Source of the DNA: a virus
Reading direction: 5' to 3' (one strand)
Virus record (IMG/VR): IMGVR_UViG_3300025117_000652
Coordinates: 1-30,092 of that record
Length of the DNA stretch: 30,092 bases
Under the pieces are notes generated by a model. The model did not search any database, was not told the origin of the DNA, and was given only the letters and a program-made list of their open reading frames with translations. The position numbers and the translations under genes were made by a program. Below are positions 7,504 to 14,649 of the stretch, piece after piece; within the stretch, counting starts at the first letter, position 1, and each line of letters opens with the position of its first letter.

Positions 7504-8121
7504 TTGGGTAAAATGGATGAACTGATTATTGTAGCACCGAGATATAAAGTATTTGAAGATGAATCCTTAACCTTTCAAGGTGTTAATTCTGACAAAGAAA
7601 CACTGAAACTAATTGTAGAGAATATCGCTTCTTCATACTCAATTATGAGAAGAGGAAATGCTGAAGAGAATCCAGAGTTTAAGCAACCAATTCCTTACTG
7701 TGTAATTAAACGTGGAAATCAAGTATATGCTTATGAGCGTTTATCTGGTGGAGGTGAAACAAGACTTCATAATAAGATTTCTTTGGGTGCAGGAGGTCAT
7801 ATGAATGAATTTGTTTCCAAGGATTTCTATGAAGTTTTATCCATCAATCTTGAACGTGAATTAGAAGAAGAGTTGAACATCCAAGGTGAAAGATTATCTT
7901 TAGATACTGTCGGATTGATTAATGATGATGTAAATGAAGTAGGTAAAGTACACATTGGATTACTGGTGATTGCTGAATTGGCTGATGATGCTGATGTATC
8001 TGTAAGAGAAACTGATCAATTAAAAGGAACATGGCTTAACGTTGAAGAATTAACTCAACCTGATACATATGAAAGACTTGAATCGTGGTCACAATTTGTT
8101 GCTGATATTTTAAATAACTAA
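7504..8121 (+). CDS. Nudix hydrolase family protein
   Basis: 205 residues. The Nudix-box equivalent is GGHMNE (97-102), then an insert, then RELEEEL (118-124), which carries the metal-binding REx2EE core. The N-terminal 90 residues form a family-specific domain with SIMRRGN and PYCVIKRG. Such proteins hydrolyse nucleoside diphosphate-X compounds; here a dNTP-pool or nucleotide-sanitising role is plausible. The start is TTG 7504, because AAGGGTG is 9 nt upstream, while ATG 7513 is too far. Its exact substrate cannot be read from sequence. Confidence 0.75.
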   Translation: MGKMDELIIVAPRYKVFEDESLTFQGVNSDKETLKLIVENIASSYSIMRRGNAEENPEFKQPIPYCVIKRGNQVYAYERLSGGGETRLHNKISLGAGGHMNEFVSKDFYEVLSINLERELEEELNIQGERLSLDTVGLINDDVNEVGKVHIGLLVIAELADDADVSVRETDQLKGTWLNVEELTQPDTYERLESWSQFVADILNN

Positions 8122-8209
8122 TAAAAAATAAATCAAATTGTTTTTGCTTAACCCCCAATTAGCACTACAAATTGATTAACTAATAAAAAGCACATTTTAA
8201 TGGAAATCA

Positions 8210-8230
8210 GGGAGGGCTTATTGCTCTCCC
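8210..8230 (+). other. leader stem-loop before the sigma-factor gene
   Basis: GGGAGGGC (8210-8217) and GCTCTCCC (8223-8230) form an 8-bp stem with one G-U pair and a 5-nt loop. The 3' arm ends 23 nt before the ATG at 8254. The rest of the 8122-8253 gap is AT-rich, with a weak TTGATT/TTTTAA promoter-like pair at about 8172-8200. Confidence 0.55.
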
Positions 8231-8253
8231 ATTTAACTAAAAGGAGAATTTCA

Positions 8254-8922
8254 ATGAAAACTAAATTGAGTGAAGAAGAACTATTAAAATTAAGTCCAGA
8301 AGAATTATATGGAGAAATGGAATACCTAGCAGAAGTAACGGTACATAAACTATTCCCACAGCCCAAGAAATATGCAAACTCACTACATATGGATTTGGAT
8401 GACTTTTATCAATTTGCTAAAATGGGACTTTGGAAAGGAATTCAGACATTCCACACAGTCACTCATAATAGGACTTTAAGAAGTTTCCTAATTCAAAATA
8501 TACGTTGGTCTATCCATTATGGTATTTGGAGATCAAATGTACAAGATAGAATCTATAAGTCTAAGGATGCAACAGAAGATAACTTAGCAACAGTAATCAG
8601 CATGAGTAATAGTCCTCAATATAATATTGAAAATACTAATACGTTTTATGACTTAGTGTCTGCAGATAATATTAATAAATTTGACTCAACAGAAGATTAT
8701 CCTGAGAATATTGTAATTTCCCAATTTGATAAAGAAGGAATAATGAGCGTTCTCAAGCCTATGGAAAGAGAACTAGTTAAACTTAGAATGGGAAATGAAC
8801 AATTAACATTTAGAGAAATTGGTGAGATTTACGGTGTATCTAAGCAAAACATACATATGAAATTTAAGAATATCCAAAAGAAAATTCGTAATTATTTAGA
8901 TAAGGAGGCTGTTGCATATTGA
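8254..8922 (+). CDS. sigma-70 family RNA polymerase sigma factor
   Basis: 222 residues from ATG 8254 (AAAGGAG upstream; the in-frame ATG 8200 would read through the leader hairpin). A region 2-like segment at about 48-92 (LDDFYQFAKMGLWKGIQTF, then SFLIQNIRW) should bind core polymerase and the -10 element. A region 4 helix-turn-helix lies at about 168-215 (LTFREIGEIYGVSKQNIHMK). It has no anti-sigma or regions 1 and 3. It overlaps thyA by 4 nt. It probably redirects host polymerase to a phage promoter class; the TTTTATCG element is one candidate target but is unproven. Confidence 0.88.
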   Translation: MKTKLSEEELLKLSPEELYGEMEYLAEVTVHKLFPQPKKYANSLHMDLDDFYQFAKMGLWKGIQTFHTVTHNRTLRSFLIQNIRWSIHYGIWRSNVQDRIYKSKDATEDNLATVISMSNSPQYNIENTNTFYDLVSADNINKFDSTEDYPENIVISQFDKEGIMSVLKPMERELVKLRMGNEQLTFREIGEIYGVSKQNIHMKFKNIQKKIRNYLDKEAVAY

Positions 8923-9767
8923 ACAAAGCCGATCAATATTTCTTAAACAACTTAAGAGAAATTAAAAATGAAGGTGTAACTGACTTATCAGGCAAAGTTA
9001 GACCAAGGTATTCAGACGGTGAACCTGCACATACAAAATACATAACCTTTGTTAATGAGAAATACGACTTATCAAAAGGTGAATTTCCAATTCCAACGCT
9101 TAGACCATTAGCAATTAAGTCTGCATTGGGTGAAATGTTGGCTTTTTATCAGGATCAAACAAACGACTTAGGAATAATGGAAGACAAGTATAAGTTAAGA
9201 TGGTGGAGAGATTGGGAAGTAGGTAACACTAATACAATCGGATTAAGATACGGAGCAACAGTTAAGCGTTATGATTTATTGAATAACCTCTTAGACATCC
9301 TAAACAACGATATGTTCAGCAGACGTAAAATTATTTCCCTGTGGCAAGAACAAGATTTCATTGATGAACCAGAGGGATTGAAACCTTGCTTCTACATGAC
9401 AAATTGGGAAGTAAGAGTAATTAACGATGAAGTATACTTAGACTTACATTTGACCTCTCGTAGTTCAGATTATAGTGTAGCTGGAGCGATCAATCGAGTA
9501 CAATATGTCGCATTACAATTGATGATTGCTAATCACTTTGGATTTAAATTAGGTAAATTCAGTTTATTCACTTCTAACTTGCATTACTATTTACGACATG
9601 AGGAACAAGTTAATGAATTACTAAACCGTACTCCATCTAATAAGCAGCCATATTTAAAATTGAATGTTCCAGAGAAAACTAACTTCTATGATATTAAACT
9701 ATCCGACTTTGAATTAGTTGACTTTGAATGTAAATATCCACAATTGAAATTCGATTTAGGAATTTAA
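8919..9767 (+). CDS. thyA: thymidylate synthase, divergent phage type
   Basis: 282 residues. It methylates dUMP to dTMP with methylenetetrahydrofolate. Recognisable are RWWRDWE and NTIGLRYG (95-112), an SRR phosphate-binding element (134-136), a catalytic Cys157 in LKPCFYMTNWEV, and RSSDYSVAGAINRVQY (181-196) matching the RSxD...N signature. LHYY at 221-224 corresponds to the substrate-binding His-Tyr region. It diverges from bacterial ThyA in most linkers. The start is TTG 8919, overlapping the sigma-factor stop (TTGA), with TAAGGAGG upstream. It is co-transcribed with dihydrofolate reductase, which recycles the dihydrofolate it makes. Confidence 0.9.
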   Translation: MNKADQYFLNNLREIKNEGVTDLSGKVRPRYSDGEPAHTKYITFVNEKYDLSKGEFPIPTLRPLAIKSALGEMLAFYQDQTNDLGIMEDKYKLRWWRDWEVGNTNTIGLRYGATVKRYDLLNNLLDILNNDMFSRRKIISLWQEQDFIDEPEGLKPCFYMTNWEVRVINDEVYLDLHLTSRSSDYSVAGAINRVQYVALQLMIANHFGFKLGKFSLFTSNLHYYLRHEEQVNELLNRTPSNKQPYLKLNVPEKTNFYDIKLSDFELVDFECKYPQLKFDLGI

Positions 9768-9778
9768 AGGAGTATTTA

Positions 9779-10282
9779 ATGTCAATTAAAATTATAGCAG
9801 CCATATCTAATACCAACCAATTAGGCTATAAAAATGAACTCCTTTGCCATTTGCCTAATGATCTTAAACGGTTTAAAGAATTAACAACTGGTGATTTTGT
9901 AATCATGGGCAAAAACACTTTCAATTCAATAGGTAGAAGTTTACCAAACAGGCAAAACATCGTCCTAACAACAAGCGTAAATCATAATCTACCTGTTGAT
10001 GTTTACGCTTATCATTCTGTTGAAGATGTTCTTTTTGAATATGAGAATTACAGTGAAAAACAAGAAACACTTTGGATTATAGGCGGAGGCAAAGTGTATT
10101 CTCAGTTCTTGCCTTTTGCAGATTATATTTACCTGACCATTATTGATACAGAATTTCAATATGCCGATACTTATTTTCCTGAGTTTAATTTGGATGATTG
10201 GAAAGTTATTGATCATGTAATAAACAAGGCAGATGATAAACATGAATTTGATTATCATTATGTCACCTATAGACGAAAATAA
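9779..10282 (+). CDS. folA: dihydrofolate reductase
   Basis: 167 residues, normal length. Signatures are AAISNTNQLGYKNE, LPNDLKRF with catalytic Asp28, MGKNTFNSIGR (43-53), IIGGGKVYSQF (100-110) for NADPH, and DTYFP (130-134). It reduces dihydrofolate to tetrahydrofolate and is paired with ThyA, whose stop is 11 nt upstream. An oddity is that the usual Trp before LPxDL is replaced by Cys23, which could affect folate or antifolate binding. AAAGGAG precedes the ATG. Confidence 0.93.
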   Translation: MSIKIIAAISNTNQLGYKNELLCHLPNDLKRFKELTTGDFVIMGKNTFNSIGRSLPNRQNIVLTTSVNHNLPVDVYAYHSVEDVLFEYENYSEKQETLWIIGGGKVYSQFLPFADYIYLTIIDTEFQYADTYFPEFNLDDWKVIDHVINKADDKHEFDYHYVTYRRK

Positions 10283-10306
10283 AAATAAATAATTCAATAA
10301 AACCCC

Positions 10307-10335
10307 TTGTATAAAACTAAATAAACTAATATAAT
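10307..10335 (+). promoter_or_regulatory. promoter C, sigma-A type
   Basis: TTGTAT (10307-10312), 17 nt, TATAAT (10330-10335). It is the best-formed member of the promoter family shared with 237 and 2857. Its AAATAAACTAATATAAT block recurs exactly in the minus-strand promoter at 18598. It lies just after folA and initiates at or inside the terminator-like hairpin starting at 10337. Confidence 0.7.
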
Positions 10336-10336
10336 G

Positions 10337-10367
10337 AAAGAGTAGATAAACAGTCTGCTCTTTTTTT
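10337..10367 (+). terminator. intrinsic terminator overlapping the start of transcript C
   Basis: AAAGAGTAGA (10337-10346) pairs with TCTGCTCTTT (10354-10363) with one G-U pair and a 7-nt loop, then the T run continues to 10367. It would stop read-through from the thyA-folA operon. If promoter C starts at the usual distance (about 10342), the new RNA lacks part of the 5' arm and would escape termination. The 3' arm ends 23 nt before the ATG at 10387. Confidence 0.7.
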
Positions 10368-10386
10368 AATACAAGGAGGTGAAATT

Positions 10387-10587
10387 ATGATGAAGCGAAC
10401 TAAACGGAATTCAATGGGACAGATTACAGGTAAAGAGGATATGAGTTACTTTTTCACAAGCGATTTAGAGAATGAAAACTGGATTGATCACAAAGTAAAT
10501 GCAGATGATATGCGTTTTCCTGTTCAGACAATTGAAGTTTACCCTGTACATACTTACACCCTTAAGGAGTTACAAGATGCAAGATAA
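10387..10587 (+). CDS. small protein, unknown function
   Basis: 66 residues. Basic N-terminus (MMKRTKRNS), then a mixed acidic/aromatic body. ACAAGGAGGTG precedes the ATG. It is the first gene after promoter C, overlaps the next gene by 11 nt and begins a three-gene packed group. No family recognised. Confidence 0.6.
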   Translation: MMKRTKRNSMGQITGKEDMSYFFTSDLENENWIDHKVNADDMRFPVQTIEVYPVHTYTLKELQDAR

Positions 10588-10759
10588 TAAGGAAATTAAA
10601 GAGTTATACAAGAAGATGTGTCAACGCTATGAAGCTAACAATATGCTAATCGACAGAGATTACTCAGGTGATCCATCTAAGTTATATTGGCAGAATTGGG
10701 AATTAAAATTCTGGAAGGAATTTATCGAGAGAATATATCTGGAGGAGGATGAAAAGTAA
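10577..10759 (+). CDS. small charged helical protein
   Basis: 60 residues from ATG 10577. The longer frame from 10499 lies inside the upstream gene and lacks a ribosome site; TTAAGGAG fits 10577. It is rich in Lys, Glu, Trp and Tyr, and largely helical. It abuts the next gene without a gap. Unknown function. Confidence 0.55.
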   Translation: MQDNKEIKELYKKMCQRYEANNMLIDRDYSGDPSKLYWQNWELKFWKEFIERIYLEEDEK

Positions 10760-10948
10760 ATGTATATCACTTCATTTGACCAGATTCACTACAACGAAGT
10801 TACTCTCTATTTAGAGAAAAAGTGGCAGCGTAGATTGCAACAGTGGGAAAAGGACATTTTAATTGAAGGTTACAGATACGGAAGACATACGGAGATTGAA
10901 AATAAATACATAATCGAAGCAGTAAAATGTACTAAAAATACATTCTAA
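10760..10948 (+). CDS. small basic protein, unknown function
   Basis: 62 residues with a helical core (LYLEKKWQRRLQQWEKDIL). Its ATG directly follows the previous gene's stop, and GGAGGAGG lies 12-18 nt upstream inside that gene. Probably translationally coupled. No family recognised. Confidence 0.55.
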   Translation: MYITSFDQIHYNEVTLYLEKKWQRRLQQWEKDILIEGYRYGRHTEIENKYIIEAVKCTKNTF

Positions 10949-11012
10949 TAAATGTTTACTTTTATTAGATGAAGTAAAGACCAATGTAGTTCATTAAAAA
11001 GGAGTTGAGAGC

Positions 11013-11171
11013 ATGAAGGAGATTTTTGATGGCAAAAAGGCAAAAGAACTATGGGATAAAGGTGAAGATAGGCTTGAATACCTTGACCTATACGGTGAAT
11101 GGCAAATATTTGACCATAAATTCGATAGGGCTTCTAAATTCAAATTTTATGACCAATGGAGAATTTATTAA
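11013..11171 (+). CDS. small aromatic-rich protein
   Basis: 52 residues, rich in Trp, Tyr, Phe and Asp/Lys. AAAAGGAG lies 9 nt before the ATG. It is followed by a TTTTATCG element that restarts the next gene. Unknown function. Confidence 0.5.
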   Translation: MKEIFDGKKAKELWDKGEDRLEYLDLYGEWQIFDHKFDRASKFKFYDQWRIY

Positions 11172-11197
11172 TAGACTATTTGATGAAAATTATAACA

Positions 11198-11225
11198 AAT
11201 GAAAGTACAGTTTTATCGTGAATTA
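11198..11225 (+). promoter_or_regulatory. TTTTATCG element, copy 2
   Basis: AATGAAA (11198-11204), 6 nt, TTTTATCG (11211-11218), then TGAATT. The core ends 23 nt before the ATG at 11242. Spacing of the two boxes is identical to copies 1 and 4. Confidence 0.6.
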
Positions 11226-11241
11226 TGAAAGGGGAATAAAC

Positions 11242-11586
11242 ATGCTATATGAAAACCTGAAAGGGGTAAACGTTGTCCATGTGAACTGTTATTTTGCAGA
11301 AATTGATGGATCTGACGTATTTTCATTTTATGAGAACGATGAAGTACTCGGAATTACATTTAAAAGTAATTATCAATATGAGGATCACGGATACCCTAGA
11401 TGGAAGTCAATTGAGCCATTAGATAAAGATGAAATTACGTCTATTCAAATTGAGTTGCAAGATGGGACTATAAAAAGTGTTGGAGTTCCATTTAAAGATG
11501 TATCTCCAAATGGTGCTTACTGTATTAACGAAAAAAGCATAGCACATCAGGATGGAGATTACTCCATTATAGAATGGCGAAAGTAA
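11242..11586 (+). CDS. unknown protein, beta-rich
   Basis: 114 residues from ATG 11242, chosen because GAAAGGGGAATAAAC fits it; the frame also contains GTG 11218, which overlaps the TTTTATCG element. Alternating hydrophobic residues suggest a beta fold. Two Cys without a metal pattern. Isolated between two TTTTATCG copies, hence probably its own unit. Confidence 0.55.
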   Translation: MLYENLKGVNVVHVNCYFAEIDGSDVFSFYENDEVLGITFKSNYQYEDHGYPRWKSIEPLDKDEITSIQIELQDGTIKSVGVPFKDVSPNGAYCINEKSIAHQDGDYSIIEWRK

Positions 11587-11634
11587 CAATGTAATTACTC
11601 TATAACGTAAAAAAATTACGCTTTAAAACTCTTA

Positions 11635-11648
11635 TTTTATCGTGATTG
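11635..11648 (+). promoter_or_regulatory. TTTTATCG element, copy 3
   Basis: TTTTATCG (11635-11642) followed by TGATTGG. The AATGAAA box is poorly conserved here (TTAAAA at the same place). The core ends 20 nt before the ATG at 11663. A small inverted repeat, CGTAA/TTACG, lies just upstream at about 11606-11620. Confidence 0.5.
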
Positions 11649-11662
11649 GAGGTGGTGGGTTG

Positions 11663-11746
11663 ATGAGCGGTAAAAAAATAAGAAAGTTTATTTTAGATAA
11701 CAGTAAAAAGTTGATTGAAAAACTTAAAGAAAATAAGAAGCAATGA
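11663..11746 (+). CDS. 27-residue basic peptide
   Basis: A very small, Lys-rich, probably helical peptide (begins MSGKKIRKF). Support comes from the strong TGGAGGTGG ribosome site and from having its own TTTTATCG element upstream. TTG 11660 is an alternative start. A nucleic-acid- or membrane-binding role would be speculation. Confidence 0.45.
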   Translation: MSGKKIRKFILDNSKKLIEKLKENKKQ

Positions 11747-11769
11747 AACACAGATTTTATCGTGAATTG
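11742..11769 (+). promoter_or_regulatory. TTTTATCG element, copy 4
   Basis: AATGAAA (11742-11748), 6 nt, TTTTATCG (11755-11762), then TGAATTGG. The AATGAAA box overlaps the stop codon of the 27-residue peptide gene. The core ends 24 nt before the TTG start at 11787. Confidence 0.6.
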
Positions 11770-11786
11770 GAAGGGGGAAATTTTAA

Positions 11787-12200
11787 TTGAGAAATGAACT
11801 TTATGAAAAATTGTTTAATTGGATAGAACCTGAAGAAGATATATGTGGTTTAGCGAAGATGGGTTATCAAATTGCAATATCGGATAAATTTAAGTTAATG
11901 GGCGAAAAGATTCCTGAACAAGAAATAGACGTATCTGAATATCTAAGAAAAATAGAGAGATTGTTAAAGTTGGTAGATATTATGGTGAATAGTTGGAAAA
12001 ATCTCGATGACCTTTCAGAAGAGGAACTGTCGGTATTTATAACTGATATGCAAGTGAGGAACTTCTTAAGGCAACGGACATTACAAACCGAATATGATGA
12101 TTATGAAACATTGTGGAAAATGTTTGGGGATAAAGAATATAGTGACCGCATGAAATCAGTAGAAAACATTAAATACCTTATGAGCATTGAATTAGATTAA
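11787..12200 (+). CDS. unknown acidic helical protein
   Basis: 137 residues starting at TTG with AAGGGGGAAA 7-8 nt upstream. Acidic and mostly helical, with no cysteine motif. Leucine-rich helices at about 45-75 suggest a small globular all-alpha protein. It follows TTTTATCG copy 4 and precedes the frameshifted endonuclease. No family recognised. Confidence 0.6.
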   Translation: MRNELYEKLFNWIEPEEDICGLAKMGYQIAISDKFKLMGEKIPEQEIDVSEYLRKIERLLKLVDIMVNSWKNLDDLSEEELSVFITDMQVRNFLRQRTLQTEYDDYETLWKMFGDKEYSDRMKSVENIKYLMSIELD

Positions 12201-12222
12201 TAAATAATCAAATACAAAAGGG

Positions 12223-12267
12223 TTATAACGTTATAAAAAGAGCTGCGCAGCCTCCCTGATCAGGAGG
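12223..12267 (+). promoter_or_regulatory. palindrome cluster and ribosome-site-sequestering hairpin
   Basis: Three perfect palindromes occur in a row: TTATAACGTTATAA (12223-12236), GCTGCGCAGC (12242-12251) and CCTGATCAGG (12255-12264). In RNA, CCTCC (12251-12255) can pair with GGAGG (12263-12267), which is the ribosome binding site of the TTG at 12279. The GC-rich stretch stands out in an AT-rich genome. Confidence 0.55.
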
Positions 12268-12278
12268 AGAATGGAAAG

Positions 12279-13471
12279 TTGGCTATATTGGAGAAGGAAG
12301 TTTCGATTGGTCTAAGCCCTAGCAACATCGGTCACTATGAGAGTTTAGGTTACGAAATTCCTAAAGTGAAAAATAAAAAAGGAAAAATGACATCAGTAAA
12401 AGGAACTAAAATATTAGTGAAGGTAGAAGATATGCTTCCTGGTACAAAAGTTACAAAAGTATGCGACGACTGTGGAAAACACACACAAAACCAAGCATAT
12501 AGTCAAATAATCACACAAAGAGAAAAAGGTGACGGAAAAGATAGATGCTTTTCTTGTGGGAACTTGAAAATGCACCATATAAAAAAGCAAATGCACCATA
12601 CGAAAGATCATTGGGATATTTCGCTAAGTTAAATGATAAACACTATCTAATAGATGAATTTAGCAACAAAAATAATATTGAGGTTGATAAGATATACTAT
12701 TCTAGTAACGATAAATTTATTTGGAATTGTAACAAATGTAATAGTGAATACAATATGTCAGTTAACGCACGAACAAGTGGGAATTCAAATTGTCCATATT
12801 GTGCTGGAATGAGAGTAAATGAAACAAATTGTATATGGACGACACACCCTGAAGTAGCCGCATTATTAAAATACTCTTCAAAAGGGTACGAACTGACAAA
12901 GGGTTCGCATAAATATGAAATTTTCATATGTCCCTTATGTAGAAATGAGAAGAGAATGAATGTTAGTAATGTTATCGGGAACGGAATAGCGTGTAGTAAA
13001 TGTTCGGACGGAATAAGTTATCCTGAGAAATTTTTATACAGTTTTCTAACACAAATCAATATCGAATTTGAGATTCAGAAGACATTTGAATTTACAAAGA
13101 AAGTAAAACATATTAATTCCAAAATATCTGGTAATAAAAAATATGACTTTTATATTCCATCCTTATCAATGATAATCGAAGCACACGGTGCCCAGCATTA
13201 CGAAGAAAATGGTTTTAGAAATGGACGTTCATTAAAAGATGAAATTGAAAATGATAAATTAAAAGAAAAATTAGCTAGAAAAAATAATATTGATAAGTAC
13301 ATTGTTATAGATTGTAAAAAATCTGACTTGGATTACATAAAGAATAATATACTTAAAAGTTTACTAAATTCATCATTTGATTTATCTAATGTTGATTGGT
13401 TAAAGTGTCATGAGTATGCTTGTTCTTCAAGAGTTAAAGAAGTTTGTGAGTATTTCAATAGTTTGAGTTAA
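12279..13471 (+). CDS. Vsr-like (EDxHD-type) homing endonuclease, -1 frameshift
   Basis: The gene is split between two frames: 12279-12632 and the frame that is open from 12545 to 13471. A -1 shift at the heptamer A AAA AAG (12581-12587) joins them into about 397 residues. The N-terminal part has CDDCG and CFSCG; the C-terminal part has CNKC, CPYC, CPLC and CSKC, giving a chain of treble-clef-like zinc modules that probably bind DNA. The nuclease domain carries YPEKFLY (Glu), YDFYIP (Asp), IIEAHGAQHYEE (Glu/His) and a later Asp (ENDKL), matching the E-D-H-D pattern of Vsr-related homing endonucleases such as I-Bth0305I. Start TTG 12279. It is either programmed frameshifting, a decaying pseudogene or a homopolymer error. 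A related intact protein lies at 18619-19386. Confidence 0.75.
12581..12587 (+). promoter_or_regulatory. candidate -1 frameshift slippery heptamer
   Basis: A AAA AAG in the zero frame (codons ATA AAA AAG), the same heptamer used in E. coli dnaX. A slip yields KK followed by ANAPYERS, directly entering the frame that stays open to 13471. No strong downstream stem is seen (only CGAAA/TTTCG, 5 bp, starting 13 nt later) and no upstream ribosome-site stimulator at the right distance. Confidence 0.45.
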
Positions 13472-13497
13472 TTAAAACTGAGGAGAGTGTGTGTGAG

Positions 13498-14114
13498 ATG
13501 AAAATGAAATTTGAAGTTTTAAATGCTAAAAAGAATGTGAAAGCGGTAAAGTTGACGGAAACTGCACAAAGTCTATTGAAAGAATCAAAGAAAATATTAC
13601 TTTAAAGTTAAAAAGAAATCCATCGGGCGATGCATCAAATCTGGAAAATGTTAATGTAATTATGAAAAAGCAAAACCTTGAAGGTAATAAGATTGTATTC
13701 TCTTCTTCCAAAACTAAGTTATATTTGGGTGAAGAGTGGGAAATCAATCTTCCTGATGGTTTGGATATTAACATGATTGAAATTAGTCATGATCGTGACA
13801 CAGGAGTTAACCTTGCACACTTATCTTTTGAGGCTGAAGAGGACACTGAGAAACGAATTGTAATCAAAAATGATAACGGAAAAGTTTTAATAGATGAAAA
13901 CGGAATTTATGTTGATGGAATTAAAATTAAAAAAGACGAAGTAAAAGAAGCGTGGGATAAAATTAAAGAACTCCCATTTGAAGACTTCCAACAGCAAGCG
14001 TTACATAGACTACAACGACAATTCCTTAATACACCTGACACTAAGGATACAGTACTAACAAGAATGAATATTATCCAGATGATTAAGGATTTGAAGGAAT
14101 TAGGATTAAAATAA
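13498..14114 (+). CDS. unknown phage protein, apparent -1 frameshift near the N-terminus
   Basis: The ATG at 13498 with AGGAGAG upstream opens a frame that stops at 13605. The adjacent frame is open from 13530 through 14114, but its first ATG (13662) lacks a ribosome site. A -1 shift at TAAAAAG (13527-13533) gives about 205 residues, with GKVDGNCTKSIERIKENITL continuing naturally into the rest. The later part is beta-rich (KLYLGEEWEINLPDG) with a helical C-terminus. No family recognised. Alternatives are a lost A in sequence or a genuine disruption. Located between the endonuclease and another unknown gene. Confidence 0.6.
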
Positions 14115-14134
14115 ATAATTGAACAAATATAGGG

Positions 14135-14150
14135 TAACGACCAATCGTTA
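14135..14150 (+). other. small hairpin before gene 14166
   Basis: TAACGA and TCGTTA form a perfect 6-bp stem with a 4-nt CCAA loop, directly followed by AAGGAGG. It may modulate ribosome access to the gene at 14166 or be a protein operator. Confidence 0.4.
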
Positions 14151-14165
14151 AGGAGGAAAATTCAA

Positions 14166-14630
14166 ATGAAACTAGGTAATTTTAATGTACTGGATGTTAG
14201 TATATTCAATGAAGATGGTAAATTAGTAACTGAGTTAAATACCCTGAAAAATAGCAAAGTGCTTGTTCGTCAAGGGAGAGGTTACTTACATATTGTCGAT
14301 GCACTTTTGGATCAGAAACTTCTTGAGTTCATTGGTTCTACAGAAGAGGATAAAGCAAGTGATTTTGAAAAGCATCTAAATATGCAAAAGTTCTCTAAAA
14401 CTATCACATTCAATGAAAACTTAAACGGGCAATGCAAAGTTGTCGGTAAAGGATTAATGAGAAATGCAGACGATATGAAAGATGTGGAATATCTGTTTGA
14501 AATACCTAACGCTGAATTTGGAGGAAATATTGATTTTGATGGCGATATTGATGACCTATCTAAATATGATTTAGTGTTTAAAATCAATCCTTTTAATGAG
14601 CAAGGCGACTTATTTAAAATGCATATTTAA
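14166..14630 (+). CDS. unknown phage protein
   Basis: 154 residues, acidic, mixed alpha/beta, one cysteine, no catalytic motif visible. The N-terminus (VLDVSIFNEDGKLV) and the Asp-rich segment at about 122-135 look like beta hairpins. TAAGGAGG lies about 10 nt before the ATG. It follows the frameshifted gene and precedes the RecU-like gene, so it may belong to the same replication/recombination transcript. Confidence 0.65.
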   Translation: MKLGNFNVLDVSIFNEDGKLVTELNTLKNSKVLVRQGRGYLHIVDALLDQKLLEFIGSTEEDKASDFEKHLNMQKFSKTITFNENLNGQCKVVGKGLMRNADDMKDVEYLFEIPNAEFGGNIDFDGDIDDLSKYDLVFKINPFNEQGDLFKMHI

Positions 14631-14649
14631 TTAATCAAATACATACAGT

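Noticed and set aside
12570-12600. ATGCACCATA repeated 21 bp apart, as the cause of the frame break
   Set aside because: A 21-bp duplication would keep the frame; the required change is one base, best placed at the A6 run.
12414-12611. Minus-strand frame opposite the endonuclease gene
   Set aside because: Shadow of the zinc-finger coding frame; no ribosome site and no plausible family.
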